This document shows, in pieces, positions 34,963 to 43,934 of a stretch of 64,000 bases of DNA (position 1 is the stretch's first letter; each line of letters starts with the position of its first letter). Under the pieces are notes generated by a model that was not told where the DNA came from, did not search any database, and worked only from the letters and a program-made list of their open reading frames with translations. Origin of the DNA: Bradyrhizobium sp. BRP22 (GTDB lineage Bacteria; Pseudomonadota; Alphaproteobacteria; Rhizobiales; Xanthobacteraceae); contig NZ_JADYVX010000006.1 of NCBI RefSeq assembly GCF_020194175.1, forward strand, positions 248,001 to 312,000, given 5' to 3'. The position numbers were made by a program, and so were the translations under genes.

Positions 34963-35928
34963 CTATTCCGCCGTCATCCCGGCGGCCTTGATGATCGGCC
35001 CCCATTTCTCATAGTCGGCATGGATCCTGGCGTCGAACTTTTCCGGCGTACTCCCGATCGGCACCGCGCCGAGCTTGGTCAGCCGTTCCTTTACCACCTC
35101 CGTGTTCAGCGCGGCCACGAAGTCACGCGAGAGCTTCATCACGAGCTGAGGCGGCATGCCGCCCGGGCCGAGCAGTCCCCACCACACCTCGGTGTCGTAG
35201 CCGGGCACGGCCTCGGACAGACTGGGCACGTCAGGCAGGAACGGCGCCCGCGCCGCCGTCGTGACCGCGAGCGCCCGGACGGTGCCGGCCTGAAGCTGAC
35301 CGACCGACTCCGGGCCGTTGTTGAATGACAGCGGAATCTGTCCACTCAGGAGGTCGTTGATCGCCGGCATGCCGCCTTTGTAAGGAATCGCGTTGAGATC
35401 GATCTTTGCCAGGTTCTTCAGAAGTTCGCCCGCAAGATGCGTCGATGTGCCATTGCCGGCGTGTCCGTAGGACAGGCTGCCCGGCTTGGCCTTCGCGGCC
35501 GCAATGACTTCGGCCGCCGACTTGAAGGGAGAATCCGCGCGCACCAGCAGCACGTTGGGCGACGACGCCAGCAGGGAAATCGGCGAGAAATCCTTGAACG
35601 TATCGTAAGGCAGCTTGGGATAGAGGAACGGATTGGTGGCGTGGCCGCTCGCCACCATGATCAGCTCATAGCCGTCCGGCGGCGAGGTGGCGATCACCTG
35701 CGAGGCAATCACGCCGCCGGCGCCGGGGCGATTCTCGACAACGATCGACTGACCCCATTGTTTCGACACCACGTCGGCAAGCGTGCGGGTCAGCACATCG
35801 ACGCCCCCGCCGGGTGGATAGGGGACCAGGACATGAACGGGCTTGGCCGGAAACGGCTGTGCGAATAGCGAACCGGCCGCAAAGGACATCACCGCCGCAA
35901 TGGCGGCTCGCCAGAACCAGCCGGCCAT
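34963..35928 (-). CDS. Bug/TctC-type solute-binding protein (orphan)
   Basis: A 321-residue periplasmic protein of the tripartite tricarboxylate receptor family. The signal peptide is MAGWFWRAAIAAVMSFAAGSLFAQ. Family motifs are VHVLVPYPPGGGVDVLTRTLAD, VENRPGAGGVIASQVIA, NPFLYPKLPYDTFKDF and the LSYGHAGNGTSTHLAGELL ligand loop. It binds a carboxylated compound. No TctA/TctB genes adjoin it, as is common for Bug proteins. First gene of the unit running to 32997, divergent from the ThDP pair at 36115; the 186-bp space between holds the promoters but no site that I can name. Confidence 0.9.
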   Translation of the reverse strand: MAGWFWRAAIAAVMSFAAGSLFAQPFPAKPVHVLVPYPPGGGVDVLTRTLADVVSKQWGQSIVVENRPGAGGVIASQVIATSPPDGYELIMVASGHATNPFLYPKLPYDTFKDFSPISLLASSPNVLLVRADSPFKSAAEVIAAAKAKPGSLSYGHAGNGTSTHLAGELLKNLAKIDLNAIPYKGGMPAINDLLSGQIPLSFNNGPESVGQLQAGTVRALAVTTAARAPFLPDVPSLSEAVPGYDTEVWWGLLGPGGMPPQLVMKLSRDFVAALNTEVVKERLTKLGAVPIGSTPEKFDARIHADYEKWGPIIKAAGMTAE

Positions 35929-36114
35929 GACATTCCTCCCACTGCTCTCGTCTTATTATCGTTGCCGTCTGTATCGCATAGCGGACCGGTATCCGCACCA
36001 GCGGAAACCGCAGGCCACGTTGCGACTGCGACATGTTGACAATCCCGCCGGTCGGGTGAAGTTTTGCCACACGAAAAGCGGCCGCAGCGTCGCGGGATGT
36101 CAGGGAGAACAAGG

Positions 36115-36669
36115 ATGGCGCTGGCGGAGGATCAAGGTTCGAAAGCCGCAGCGGACAAGAGCTGGCACGGCATCGTGCTGCAGACGCTCAAACGCAACGA
36201 GATCCGCCTCGTGCCCTATGTGCCGGATCGCGTGCTGACGCCGCTGATCAAGAACCTGCATGCCGATCCCTTCTTCACCACCTTTCCCACCGCGCGCGAG
36301 GAGGAAGCTGTTGGAATCGTCTCCGGCGCCTGGATGGGCGGCGTGCGCGGCGCGGTGCTGATGCAGACCTCGGGCTTCGCGACGCTCGCGAATGTGCTGG
36401 CCTCGCTCGCGATCCCCTACCAGATCCCGGTGATCATGTTCGTCTCCGAGCGCGGCACGCTCGGCGAATTCAACTATGGTCAGGCGCTGGTCTGCCGCAC
36501 CATGCGGCCGGTGCTCGACTCGCTTGCGATGGAGCATCACACGGTCACCCGGCTCGACGAGTTCGAATTCATCTGCGACCGCTCGATCAAGCAGGCCGTC
36601 ACCACGCAGGCGCCGGTGGCGCTGATCCTCTCGCCGCTGCTCACCGGCGGCAAGGTCTTTGACAAGTGA
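36115..36669 (+). CDS. ThDP-dependent decarboxylase alpha subunit (sulfopyruvate/phosphonopyruvate decarboxylase-like)
   Basis: A 184-residue protein equal to the N-terminal (pyrimidine-binding) domain of ThDP enzymes. The activating Glu is in FPTAREEEAVGIVSGAWMGG, followed by GAVLMQTSGFATLANVLASL and PVIMFVSERGTLGE. This is the ComD-type alpha subunit layout. With the next gene it should form one active enzyme that decarboxylates a 2-keto acid. The true substrate (sulfopyruvate, phosphonopyruvate or a plain keto acid) cannot be told. The ATG at 36115 has GGGAG upstream. Divergent from the Bug-amidohydrolase-dehydrogenase unit. Confidence 0.82.
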   Translation: MALAEDQGSKAAADKSWHGIVLQTLKRNEIRLVPYVPDRVLTPLIKNLHADPFFTTFPTAREEEAVGIVSGAWMGGVRGAVLMQTSGFATLANVLASLAIPYQIPVIMFVSERGTLGEFNYGQALVCRTMRPVLDSLAMEHHTVTRLDEFEFICDRSIKQAVTTQAPVALILSPLLTGGKVFDK

Positions 36670-36677
36670 GCGGTCCC

Positions 36678-37292
36678 ATGAACACGGCGAGCAAGACCCC
36701 TGCCCGCAACACCAAGGTGATGAACCGGTTCGATCTCACCTCGCGCCTTGTCGCAAGGCTGAAGAACGAAGAAGCCGTGGTCGGCGGCATCGGCAACACC
36801 AATTTCGATCTCTGGGCCGCCGGCCATCGGCCACAGAACTTCTACATGCTGGGCAGCATGGGGCTTGCCTTTCCGATCGCGCTCGGCGTGGCGCTGGCGC
36901 AGCCGAAGCGGCGCGTGTTCGCGCTGGAGGGCGACGGCTCGCTGCTGATGCAGCTCGGCTCGCTGTCGACGATCGCGACGCTGGCGCCGAAGAACCTGAC
37001 CATGGTCGTGATGGACAACGGCATCTATCAGATCACCGGCGCGCAGCCGACGCCGGCGGCTGCGGTCTCCGATCTCGTCGCCATCGCGGTGGCGAGCGGC
37101 CTTCCCAGCAGCTCCTGGGCCGCCGATGAGGATGATTTCGAACGTCTGATCGACCAATCGCTGACCTCGGAAGGCCCGACATTGATCGGCGTGCGCATCG
37201 ACGACAAGCCCGGCACCGGCACGACCCGCCGCGATCCCGTGCAGATCAGGGAACGCTTCATGCTCGGCCTCGGCGTGCGGCAGGCGCTGTAG
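36678..37292 (+). CDS. ThDP-dependent decarboxylase beta subunit (sulfopyruvate decarboxylase-like)
   Basis: A 204-residue protein equal to the diphosphate-binding domain of ThDP enzymes. The motif GDGSLLMQLGSLSTIATLAPKN ends with MDNGIYQITG, the GDG-N27-N pattern that binds Mg and the diphosphate. MLGSMGLAFPIALGVALAQP is the usual preceding segment. It pairs with the alpha subunit gene, from which it is separated by a few bases or joined by overlap: a GTG at 36666 overlaps the upstream stop, while ATG at 36678 is my choice. The lengths are those of ComE. Confidence 0.82.
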   Translation: MNTASKTPARNTKVMNRFDLTSRLVARLKNEEAVVGGIGNTNFDLWAAGHRPQNFYMLGSMGLAFPIALGVALAQPKRRVFALEGDGSLLMQLGSLSTIATLAPKNLTMVVMDNGIYQITGAQPTPAAAVSDLVAIAVASGLPSSSWAADEDDFERLIDQSLTSEGPTLIGVRIDDKPGTGTTRRDPVQIRERFMLGLGVRQAL

Positions 37293-37324
37293 AGTTTCAC
37301 TCCCCACAGCCTGCCGCATACGCC

Positions 37325-37430
37325 ACCTCATCCTGACGGCCGCGTAGCGTCGTCTCGAAGGATGGGCCGCGGGCTGCAGCGGGGCCTCATGGTTCGAGAC
37401 GCCGCTTGCGCGGCTCCTCACTATGAGGGG
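37325..37430. repeat. Intergenic repeat, family C, copy 2
   Basis: It shares CCTCATCCTGA, CGTCTCGAAGGATGGGCC, GGGGCCTCATGGTTCGAGAC and CTCCTCACTATGAGGGG with the copy at 24373-24473. Confidence 0.85.
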
Positions 37431-37434
37431 AGCT

Positions 37435-37540
37435 AGAGCGTTTTCGAGCGAAGTGGATACCGGTTCGCGTGAAGAAAACGCGTCAAAACAAGAATCTAGA
37501 GCTTCGGTTCTGATTCAATCAGAACCGAAAATGTTCTAGA
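37435..37540. repeat. Intergenic repeat, family D, copy 2
   Basis: It matches 17545-17645 almost base for base up to the 3' hairpin (CTTCGGTTCTGATTCAATCAG, then AACCGAA). The last bases contain the glxR stop codon on the other strand, so the repeat abuts that gene directly. Confidence 0.85.
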
Positions 37541-38414
37541 TCTCGTGTTTCGCCATCATCTCCAGCGCACGCACCATGGCCGAATGATCCCACGCCTTGC
37601 CGCCATGCGCCGTGCAGGAGGAGAACAGTTGCTGGGCGAGTGCTGTACTGGGCAGCGACAAGCCGAGCGTTCGCGCGCCTTCGAGCGCAAGGTTGAGATC
37701 CTTCTGATGCAATTCGATGCGGAAGCCCGGTTCGAAATTGCGCTTCACCATCCGTTCGCCATGCACTTCCAGAATCCGCGACGAGGCGAAGCCGCCCATC
37801 AGCGCTTGCCGCACCAGCGCGGGGTCGGCACCGGCTTTCGACGCAAACAGCAAGGCTTCGCCGACTGCCTCGATCGTCAGCGCGACGATGATCTGGTTGG
37901 CGACCTTCGTCGTTTGCCCATCGCCGTTGCCGCCGACCCGCGTGATGTTCTTGCCCATCTTCTCGAACACCGGCTTCATCGCGTCGAACGCATGCTCGGG
38001 ACCGCCGACCATGATGGTCAGGCCTGCCGCCTTGGCGCCGACCTCACCGCCGGAAACGGGCGCATCGAGATAGTCGGCGCCGAGGGCCTCGATCTTTTTC
38101 GCGAACTCCTTGGTCGCGAGCGGCGAGATCGAGCTCATGTCGACCACGATCTTGCCCTTGGAAACTCCCTCGGCGACGCCGCCGGGACCGAACAGCACCG
38201 CCTCCACGTGCGGCGTGTCCGGCACCATGATGATGATGGCCTGCGCTTCCTGCGCAACCTCCCTGCCCGATTTGCAGACGACGCCGCCGCCCGAGACCAA
38301 CTCCGGCGGGATGGTTCCGACGTCATGCAGAAACAGCCGGTGGCCAGCGGCCTGAAGATGACCGGCCATTGGACGTCCCATCGTGCCGAGGCCGATAAAT
38401 CCGATATTGGTCAT
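37536..38414 (-). CDS. glxR: 2-hydroxy-3-oxopropionate (tartronate semialdehyde) reductase
   Basis: A 292-residue beta-hydroxyacid dehydrogenase that reduces tartronate semialdehyde to D-glycerate. The NAD(P) loop is GFIGLGTMGRPMAGHL, the substrate-binding motif is DAPVSGGEVGAKAAGLTIMVGG, and the catalytic Lys is in GQTTKVANQIIVAL. The C-terminal helices contain FRIELHQKDLNLALE. It follows hyi (15 bp) and gcl on the same strand, the standard glyoxylate-to-glycerate set, which makes this assignment stronger than family membership alone. The stop codon lies in the family D repeat. Confidence 0.93.
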   Translation of the reverse strand: MTNIGFIGLGTMGRPMAGHLQAAGHRLFLHDVGTIPPELVSGGGVVCKSGREVAQEAQAIIIMVPDTPHVEAVLFGPGGVAEGVSKGKIVVDMSSISPLATKEFAKKIEALGADYLDAPVSGGEVGAKAAGLTIMVGGPEHAFDAMKPVFEKMGKNITRVGGNGDGQTTKVANQIIVALTIEAVGEALLFASKAGADPALVRQALMGGFASSRILEVHGERMVKRNFEPGFRIELHQKDLNLALEGARTLGLSLPSTALAQQLFSSCTAHGGKAWDHSAMVRALEMMAKHEI

Positions 38415-38429
38415 GGCGAATCTCTCCCT

Positions 38430-39215
38430 TTAGGTAACGACCGTAAGCGCCGCATGCCACCCAAGACCCTCGGTCGTCGTTGTTCGAGGCTTGTATTCGC
38501 ATCCGACCCAGCCACGATAGCCGATCGTGTCGAGGTGCCGGAACAGGAAATTGTAGTTGATCTCGCCCGTCCCGGGCTCGTTGCGACCGGGATTGTCGGC
38601 GAGCTGGACGTGCGCAATCCGCGCCAGATGCTCTTGCACGGTGCGGGCGATGTCACCCTCCATCACCTGCATGTGGTAGATGTCATATTGGATGAAGAGA
38701 TTGCTCGAGCCCACGTCGGCAATAAGCTGCGCCGCCTGCTCGGTGCGGTTCAGGAAGAAGCCGGGGATATCGAGCGTGTTGATCGGTTCGACCAGCAGCC
38801 TGATCTGCTCCCTGGCGAGCGCGTCGGCGGCGAAGCGCAGATTGTTGACCAGCACCTCGTTCAGTTCGCGCGGATCGGCGCCGCGCGGTACGATACCCAC
38901 GAGGCAATTCAACTGCCGGCAGTCGAGCGCCTTGGCGTAGGCGATGGCGCGGAAGACGCCGTCGCGGAACTCCTCGACACGATCGGGAAGGATCGCGATC
39001 CCGCGCTCGCCGGCCGCCCAATTGCCGGCCGGGAGATTATGCAGGACCTGGATCAAGCCGTGCGCATCAAGCTGCTCGCGCAGCTCGGCTCGATCGAAGT
39101 CATAGGGAAACAGATATTCAACGCCGCCAAAACCGGCGGCCTTGGCGGCAGCGAAGCGCTCGAGGAACGGCAATTCCCCGAACAGCATCGTGAGATTGGC
39201 GGCAAATTTCGGCAC
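38430..39215 (-). CDS. hyi: Hydroxypyruvate isomerase
   Basis: A 261-residue TIM-barrel enzyme that interconverts hydroxypyruvate and tartronate semialdehyde. The N-terminus PKFAANLTMLFGELPFLERF is typical of Hyi. The metal and acid residues lie in LLVEPINTLDIPGFFL, IQYDIYHMQVMEGD, HVQLADNPGRNEPGTGEINY and VGCEYKPR. I start at GTG 39215 because GGGAG is eight bases upstream and the product length is then normal; the long upstream in-frame extension is read from the gcl 3' end. It lies between gcl and glxR. Confidence 0.93.
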   Translation of the reverse strand: MPKFAANLTMLFGELPFLERFAAAKAAGFGGVEYLFPYDFDRAELREQLDAHGLIQVLHNLPAGNWAAGERGIAILPDRVEEFRDGVFRAIAYAKALDCRQLNCLVGIVPRGADPRELNEVLVNNLRFAADALAREQIRLLVEPINTLDIPGFFLNRTEQAAQLIADVGSSNLFIQYDIYHMQVMEGDIARTVQEHLARIAHVQLADNPGRNEPGTGEINYNFLFRHLDTIGYRGWVGCEYKPRTTTTEGLGWHAALTVVT

Positions 39216-39226
39216 GATCAAACTCC

Positions 39227-41029
39227 CTACTCGGCGGGCAACAATTTGCCGGGCTGACGCGCATCCTGGCGCGGCTGCACCTCGTCCAGCGGCAAGTCGA
39301 GCAGTTCCTCGAACTCGACGACGTTGTCGATCTCCGTACCCATTGCGATATTGGTGACGCGCTCGAGGATGAACTCGACCACGACCGGCACCCGATACTT
39401 CGCCATCCATTCGCGCGCGGTCGCAAACGCCGCCTGCGCATCGTTCGGATCGGTGACGCGGATCGCCTTGCAGCCGAGGCCTTCGGCGACCGCGACATGG
39501 TCGACGCCATAGACGCCGATGTGGGGCGCGTTGATGTTCTCGAACGACAATTGCACCTGGAAATCCATGTCGAAGCCGCGCTGGGCCTGGCGGATCAGGC
39601 CGAGATAGGAATTGTTCACGACGATATGGATGTACGGCAATTGGAACTGCGCGCCGACCGCGAGCTCCTCGATCAGGAACTGGAAATCATAGTCGCCCGA
39701 GAGCGCGACGATCTCGCGGTCCGGATCGGCGGCGCGCACGCCGAGCGCCGCAGGCAGCGTCCAGCCCAGCGGTCCCGCCTGCCCCGCATTGATCCAGTTG
39801 CGCGGATGATAAACGCGCAGGAATTGCGCACCGGCGATCTGCGACAGTCCGATCACGGTGACGTAGCAGGTGTCGCGGCCGAAAGCGTGGTTCATCTCCT
39901 GATAGACGCGCTGCGGCTTGATCGGCATGTCGTCGAAATGGCTCCTTCGCAGCATCGTGCGCTTGCGGTCCTGGCATGAGGCCGGCCACGCCTGCCGCTC
40001 GCGGAGCTTTCCGGCTTTTCGCCATTCCTTCGCAACTGTAACGAACAGTTCAAGCGCCGCCCTGGCGTCGGAAACGATGCCGAGGTCCGGATTGAACACG
40101 CGCCCGATCTGCGTCGGCTCGATGTCGACATGCACGAAGGTGCGGCCCTTGGTGTAGGTCTCGATCGAGCCGGTGTGCCGGTTGGCCCAGCGGTTGCCGA
40201 TGCCGAGCACGAAATCCGACTGCAGCATGGTGGCATTGCCATAGCGGTGACTGGTCTGCAGCCCGACCATTCCGGCCATCAGCACGTGGTCGTCCGGGAT
40301 GGCGCCCCAGCCCATCAGCGTCGGCACCACAGGCACGTTGACGGTCTCGGCGAAACTCACCAGCAGCTCGGATGCATCGGCGTTGATGACGCCACCGCCG
40401 GCCACGATCAGGGGCCGCTCCGCTATGTTCAGCATCTCCAGCGCGCGCTCGATCTGCGCGCGCGTCGCGGCCGGCTTGTAGACCGGGAGCGGCGCATAGG
40501 TCTCATCGTCGAACTCGATCTCGGCGAGCTGAACGTCGAGCGGCAGGTCAATCAGTACGGGACCCGGACGCCCCGAGCGCATCAGGTGAAACGCCTGGCT
40601 GAACACGCGCGGCACGAGACCGGGCTCGCGCACCGTGACCGCCCATTTCGTCACCGGCTTTGCGATCGACTCGATGTCGATGGCCTGGAAATCTTCCTTG
40701 TAGAGCCGCGCCCGCGGCGCCTGCCCGGTGATGCAGAGGATCGGAATGGAATCGGCGATCGCCGAATAGAGCCCGGTGATCATATCGGTCCCCGCCGGCC
40801 CCGACGTGCCGATGCAGACGCCGATATTGCCGCATTTGGCGCGGGTATAACCCTCCGCCATGTGGGATGCGCCCTCGACATGGCGCGCAAGGATATGCCG
40901 AATCGAGCCGCGCTTCTTCAGCGCAGAATAAAGCGGGTTGATCGCCGCGCCGGGAACACCGAACGCGCACGACACTCCTTCCTTCTCCAGAATACGCACC
41001 GCCGCATCGACCGCCCGCATCTTCGCCAT
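39227..41029 (-). CDS. gcl: Glyoxylate carboligase
   Basis: A 600-residue ThDP enzyme that joins two glyoxylates to tartronate semialdehyde with loss of CO2. The residue that is Glu in other ThDP enzymes is Val (V51 in [17 protein letters not shown]), the known hallmark of Gcl. The ThDP-binding part is [19 protein letters not shown], ending [12 protein letters not shown]. It is the first gene of gcl-hyi-glxR. The likely sources of glyoxylate are purine or glycolate breakdown, or oxalyl-CoA reduction (see the oxalate genes from 48 kb). Confidence 0.96.
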   Translation of the reverse strand: MAKMRAVDAAVRILEKEGVSCAFGVPGAAINPLYSALKKRGSIRHILARHVEGASHMAEGYTRAKCGNIGVCIGTSGPAGTDMITGLYSAIADSIPILCITGQAPRARLYKEDFQAIDIESIAKPVTKWAVTVREPGLVPRVFSQAFHLMRSGRPGPVLIDLPLDVQLAEIEFDDETYAPLPVYKPAATRAQIERALEMLNIAERPLIVAGGGVINADASELLVSFAETVNVPVVPTLMGWGAIPDDHVLMAGMVGLQTSHRYGNATMLQSDFVLGIGNRWANRHTGSIETYTKGRTFVHVDIEPTQIGRVFNPDLGIVSDARAALELFVTVAKEWRKAGKLRERQAWPASCQDRKRTMLRRSHFDDMPIKPQRVYQEMNHAFGRDTCYVTVIGLSQIAGAQFLRVYHPRNWINAGQAGPLGWTLPAALGVRAADPDREIVALSGDYDFQFLIEELAVGAQFQLPYIHIVVNNSYLGLIRQAQRGFDMDFQVQLSFENINAPHIGVYGVDHVAVAEGLGCKAIRVTDPNDAQAAFATAREWMAKYRVPVVVEFILERVTNIAMGTEIDNVVEFEELLDLPLDEVQPRQDARQPGKLLPAE

Positions 41030-41543
41030 GTCACGCCTCGTTCAACAATGTTGCCATCGAGCCGATGATCGCGACGCGGAGGCTCGATCTCAACGCGGCA
41101 GATTTTGTTTCCCGCGTTGTGGAAAGAAGTTTGAAAACTGCGTGAATTCAAGCGCTTGGAATATTCGCACGATGGAAATCGAGGTCCTCCGCCATTGCGA
41201 GCGAAGCGAAGCAATCCATGCATCCGCTTGCGTGGAGAGATGGATTGCTTCGCTCGCGATGACGGCAAACACGGCTGGCCGCTCCCGCGGCGCGTTGCGC
41301 CTCTTCGACCAGTCCGCTCATCGAATAGATTCGATTTGCCGGATTGAGGGCTGCTTTGATGCGTGGGAAGTGGCGGGCTTACGTTGCCATGCTCTGTCAC
41401 CCGTTTGGGGGATGACACCGTCTCAAGTCGCTGAGACACTATAAGTTGAGCGATCGGCGCAGCACCCGGAATGCGACCGATCGAAAGCCGATGGAGCGAC
41501 AATGCTTCTTGAATAGTTGGATTGCAAAACCGTGGAGTGCGAT
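41030..41543. other. Gene-free spacer of about 510 bp
   Basis: It contains a family B repeat (41192-41265) and the divergent promoter regions of gcl and the hydrolase gene. I see no RNA gene or convincing small ORF. Base composition becomes less G+C-rich toward the right. Confidence 0.5.
41192..41265. repeat. Intergenic inverted repeat, family B, copy 2
   Basis: CCATTGCGAGCGAAGCGAAG through CAATCCAT on the left and ATGGATTGCTTCGCTCGCGA through TGACGG on the right form long inverted arms around CCGCTTGCGTGG. It matches the copy at 24265-24342. Confidence 0.9.
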
Positions 41544-42449
41544 ATGGCGGCCTCCAAGTCGAATACTATTGCTTCCTTCGATTGCATTGCACTCGGGTTT
41601 GGTCTGCTTCTCGCATTGATCTCGTTAGCCAGGGCGCAAGAGAAGGTCTCATTCCCCTCGACAGATAGCGAGCTGAAGGGTGGAACGCCCACGATCATCA
41701 ACGGCTATCTTTACAGGCCATCTGCACCAGGACCCTTTGCGTCAGTCGTCAGCATTCACGGATGCGACGGCGCGGCAAACGAAAAAGGCGAAGTCCGCCC
41801 GCTCTACGGAACATGGGGCGAAGTCCTCTCTCAACAGGGATACATCGTTCTCCTGATCGACTCCTTTCAACCTCGCGGACACGTCAGTCTTTGCGCGATG
41901 TTGCCGGTGTTCTCGCGCCCCATTCTGCCAAACCGGGAGACGGCGATGGACGCGTTTGGTGCAATGAACTACTTGAGGTCGCGCTCCGACGTGCGGTCCG
42001 ACAGCATCGCGATTCTTGGTCAGTCTTACGGCGGAATGGCAATGATGTTTACGATCGCCAACGGCGCCTTGCCGAAAGATGTGCCGCCGGAAAAGGATTT
42101 TCGGGCTGCGATCGCCATTTATCCGAACTGTCCTCCGGTCGCGGATAAGGATCCGCATTGGCGACCCCGCCAACCGATGCTGCTATTGATGGGCGAGGCA
42201 GACAGCGCTACGCCCCCGGGACCATGCAAGGACATGATCGCGCGAGCAAAAGACGAGGGCAGCCCTCCGATTGACATGCACTTCTATCCCGACACCCACC
42301 ACGCCTTCGATCATCCGAACCTCCCGCTGACGCAAATAACCAGTCAGAAACGGCCGGATGGCAGTGCGCCGACCATGGGATCAAATCCCGAAGCCCGCGC
42401 GGATGCGATCAATCGTGTCGCGCAGTTCCTGGCGAGCGAGTTGAAATAG
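41544..42449 (+). CDS. Secreted dienelactone hydrolase-like alpha/beta hydrolase
   Basis: A 301-residue protein with an N-terminal hydrophobic signal segment (IALGFGLLLALISLARAQ). It has an alpha/beta hydrolase core: nucleophile elbow GQSYGG, an Asp in MLLLMGEADSATPPGPC and the His in YPDTHHAFDHPNL. The dienelactone hydrolase family cleaves lactones or esters, and a periplasmic location is unusual for classic DLH. The ATG at 41544 has GGAG upstream. A shorter relic of another DLH gene lies 560 bp downstream (43005-43187), past a cupin gene. Codon use here looks less G+C-biased than in the flanks, possibly from transfer. Confidence 0.82.
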   Translation: MAASKSNTIASFDCIALGFGLLLALISLARAQEKVSFPSTDSELKGGTPTIINGYLYRPSAPGPFASVVSIHGCDGAANEKGEVRPLYGTWGEVLSQQGYIVLLIDSFQPRGHVSLCAMLPVFSRPILPNRETAMDAFGAMNYLRSRSDVRSDSIAILGQSYGGMAMMFTIANGALPKDVPPEKDFRAAIAIYPNCPPVADKDPHWRPRQPMLLLMGEADSATPPGPCKDMIARAKDEGSPPIDMHFYPDTHHAFDHPNLPLTQITSQKRPDGSAPTMGSNPEARADAINRVAQFLASELK

Positions 42450-42494
42450 CCGGCCGCCTGAGTATCGACAGCCAAAACGGGAAGGAACGCAGCG

Positions 42495-42974
42495 ATGGCC
42501 TCTTTCAAGATGCTGGTCGCCCTGCTGCTCATAGTCGCTTCGCTCGGTCTGACCGCAGCAGAGGCCGAGGACGGGCCTCCTGAGTACATCCGGGTGACGC
42601 CCGCCGACATCAAGTGGAGTCCGCTGCCCGCGATCAGGGGAGCACAAATGGCGGTTCTGCTGGGCAGTCCTGCCAAACCGGGTCTGTTCACCATAAGGGT
42701 CAAACCACCGGCGAACTACAAGTTGCCTGTGCACTCTCACCCGGATGAGCGCGCCCGCACAATCATCTCCGGGACCTACTATTCGGCGATCGGCGACAAG
42801 GTCGATACTTCGAAACTCATGGCGTTTCCGCCCGGCACGGTGTCGTACGTGCCACCCACGGTATGGCAGTTCGCGGAAACGAGAGATGAGGAAGTGGTGT
42901 TTCAGATCACCGGTATCGGCCCGACGCGCATCGACTATCTGAATCCGGAAGATAACCCGCTGAAGGGCCGCTAA
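42495..42974 (+). CDS. Secreted cupin-domain protein
   Basis: A 159-residue protein with a signal peptide (FKMLVALLLIVASLGLTAAEAE) and one cupin domain. KLPVHSHPDERARTIISGTYY and PPGTVSYVPPTVWQFAET carry the metal-binding His and Glu positions. Periplasmic cupins of this kind are often annotated as DUF4437 or general cupin; no reaction can be named. A GGAAGG ribosome site precedes the ATG. It follows the hydrolase gene by 45 bp, probably in one operon. Confidence 0.8.
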   Translation: MASFKMLVALLLIVASLGLTAAEAEDGPPEYIRVTPADIKWSPLPAIRGAQMAVLLGSPAKPGLFTIRVKPPANYKLPVHSHPDERARTIISGTYYSAIGDKVDTSKLMAFPPGTVSYVPPTVWQFAETRDEEVVFQITGIGPTRIDYLNPEDNPLKGR

Positions 42975-43004
42975 GCGGCGGATTCTGGTGGTTGGGCAAC
43001 TGAG

Positions 43005-43187
43005 CGACTGATGAAAGCGGGAAAAGACGTAAACCTGATTGAATATCCTGATTCGCATCACGCGTTCGATGCCCGAGCATTTCGGACGCCTGTCGTATTG
43101 AAGGAAGCCACCACGCTTCGCGGCTGCCATCTTGCGGAAGACTTGCCGATGATTTCCGATCAGTCATTGCACCTCCCGTATCGATGA
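43005..43187 (+). pseudogene. C-terminal remnant of a dienelactone hydrolase family gene
   Basis: The frame starting after a stop at 43002 reads GKDVNLIEYPDSHHAFDARA and then FRTPVVLKEATTLRGCHLAE, and ends at TGA 43187. HHAFD carries the catalytic His of the alpha/beta hydrolase family, and the spaced T-C-x-L-x-E ending is the tail of longer DLH-family proteins. There is no start codon, ribosome site or upstream domain. It therefore looks like the 3' scrap of a lost gene, distinct from the intact hydrolase at 41544. Confidence 0.6.
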
Positions 43188-43374
43188 TAGCCGATGGAGC
43201 GATTGGCTAGAGTTCGCAGTCCACTGATTGTCGCCCCTCGTCTGTGGCAAGGGCTCATTCCAACCATTATAGGGGAGCTGCGGTTGAGCCTCACGACTGC
43301 GCCGGACCCGCAGTCCATGATGTGACGATGTTTGGCTCACTAAGTCGTCCCGGCGAACCGCGCCTGGCCGTGCA

Positions 43375-43719
43375 TTACCGGCCTTGACCTCGACACGGCC
43401 AATCTCGCCCATGCACGCGGCCGAGGCCGAAAGCGTTCGCCAGCCACAACGGAACCGTTTCCTCCTGAGCCCCATAGCGTATCACCGGCACGACGGGCCC
43501 GCCGCACGGATCGACGCGGTCGTCCTCAGGGCGATAACGATATCGTGGAACAATATAGTAATCCCAGTAAGGAATTGTCCTTACCACGGGCACCCTGATG
43601 ATAGGCCTTTCCCGTGATTCACGAACGACTTTGGCCCTCTGCGCATGCGCTACGACACTAAACATGCCCAGGTTACACAGGACCAGGGCCGTTCCCAGAG
43701 CTACGTTCACGATCCTCAT
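43375..43719 (-). CDS. Small secreted protein of unknown function
   Basis: A 114-residue protein with a clear signal peptide (MRIVNVALGTALVLCNLGMF through SVVAHAQ). The mature part is rich in Arg, Pro and Tyr (TIPYWDYYIVPRYRYRPEDD), with two cysteines (DPCGG, WPCRG) that might pair. I do not recognise a named domain. The ATG at 43719 has an excellent ribosome site (AAGGAGG). The 215 bp to the next gene on the right and the 187 bp on the left contain nothing recognisable. Confidence 0.68.
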   Translation of the reverse strand: MRIVNVALGTALVLCNLGMFSVVAHAQRAKVVRESRERPIIRVPVVRTIPYWDYYIVPRYRYRPEDDRVDPCGGPVVPVIRYGAQEETVPLWLANAFGLGRVHGRDWPCRGQGR

Positions 43720-43934
43720 GCCTCGGCCTCCTTGCCACATACAGCCTGGCCCCAACTCGGAGCATCCGGCGACGTTCGACTTCGCGCCGTTGTTGAGGGT
43801 ATATCTGTTGAGGGCATATCGGATATCAAAGGCGCCTGATCCGCAACGCCTGATTTTATGAAGGCTAGCGGCCATCTGGCTGGCGAAACGGCACGGCCCC
43901 CGAGCGCCTTGCCGGCTGCATCTGTTCGCTCTAA

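Noticed and set aside
37545..39257. 570-codon open frame on the plus strand opposite glxR and hyi
   Set aside because: It is antisense to two well-supported enzymes and has shadow-type composition.
43012..43032. ATG at 43012 as the start of a small gene over the DLH relic
   Set aside because: Its frame hits a stop after six codons; the hydrolase-like residues are in a different frame that has no start.
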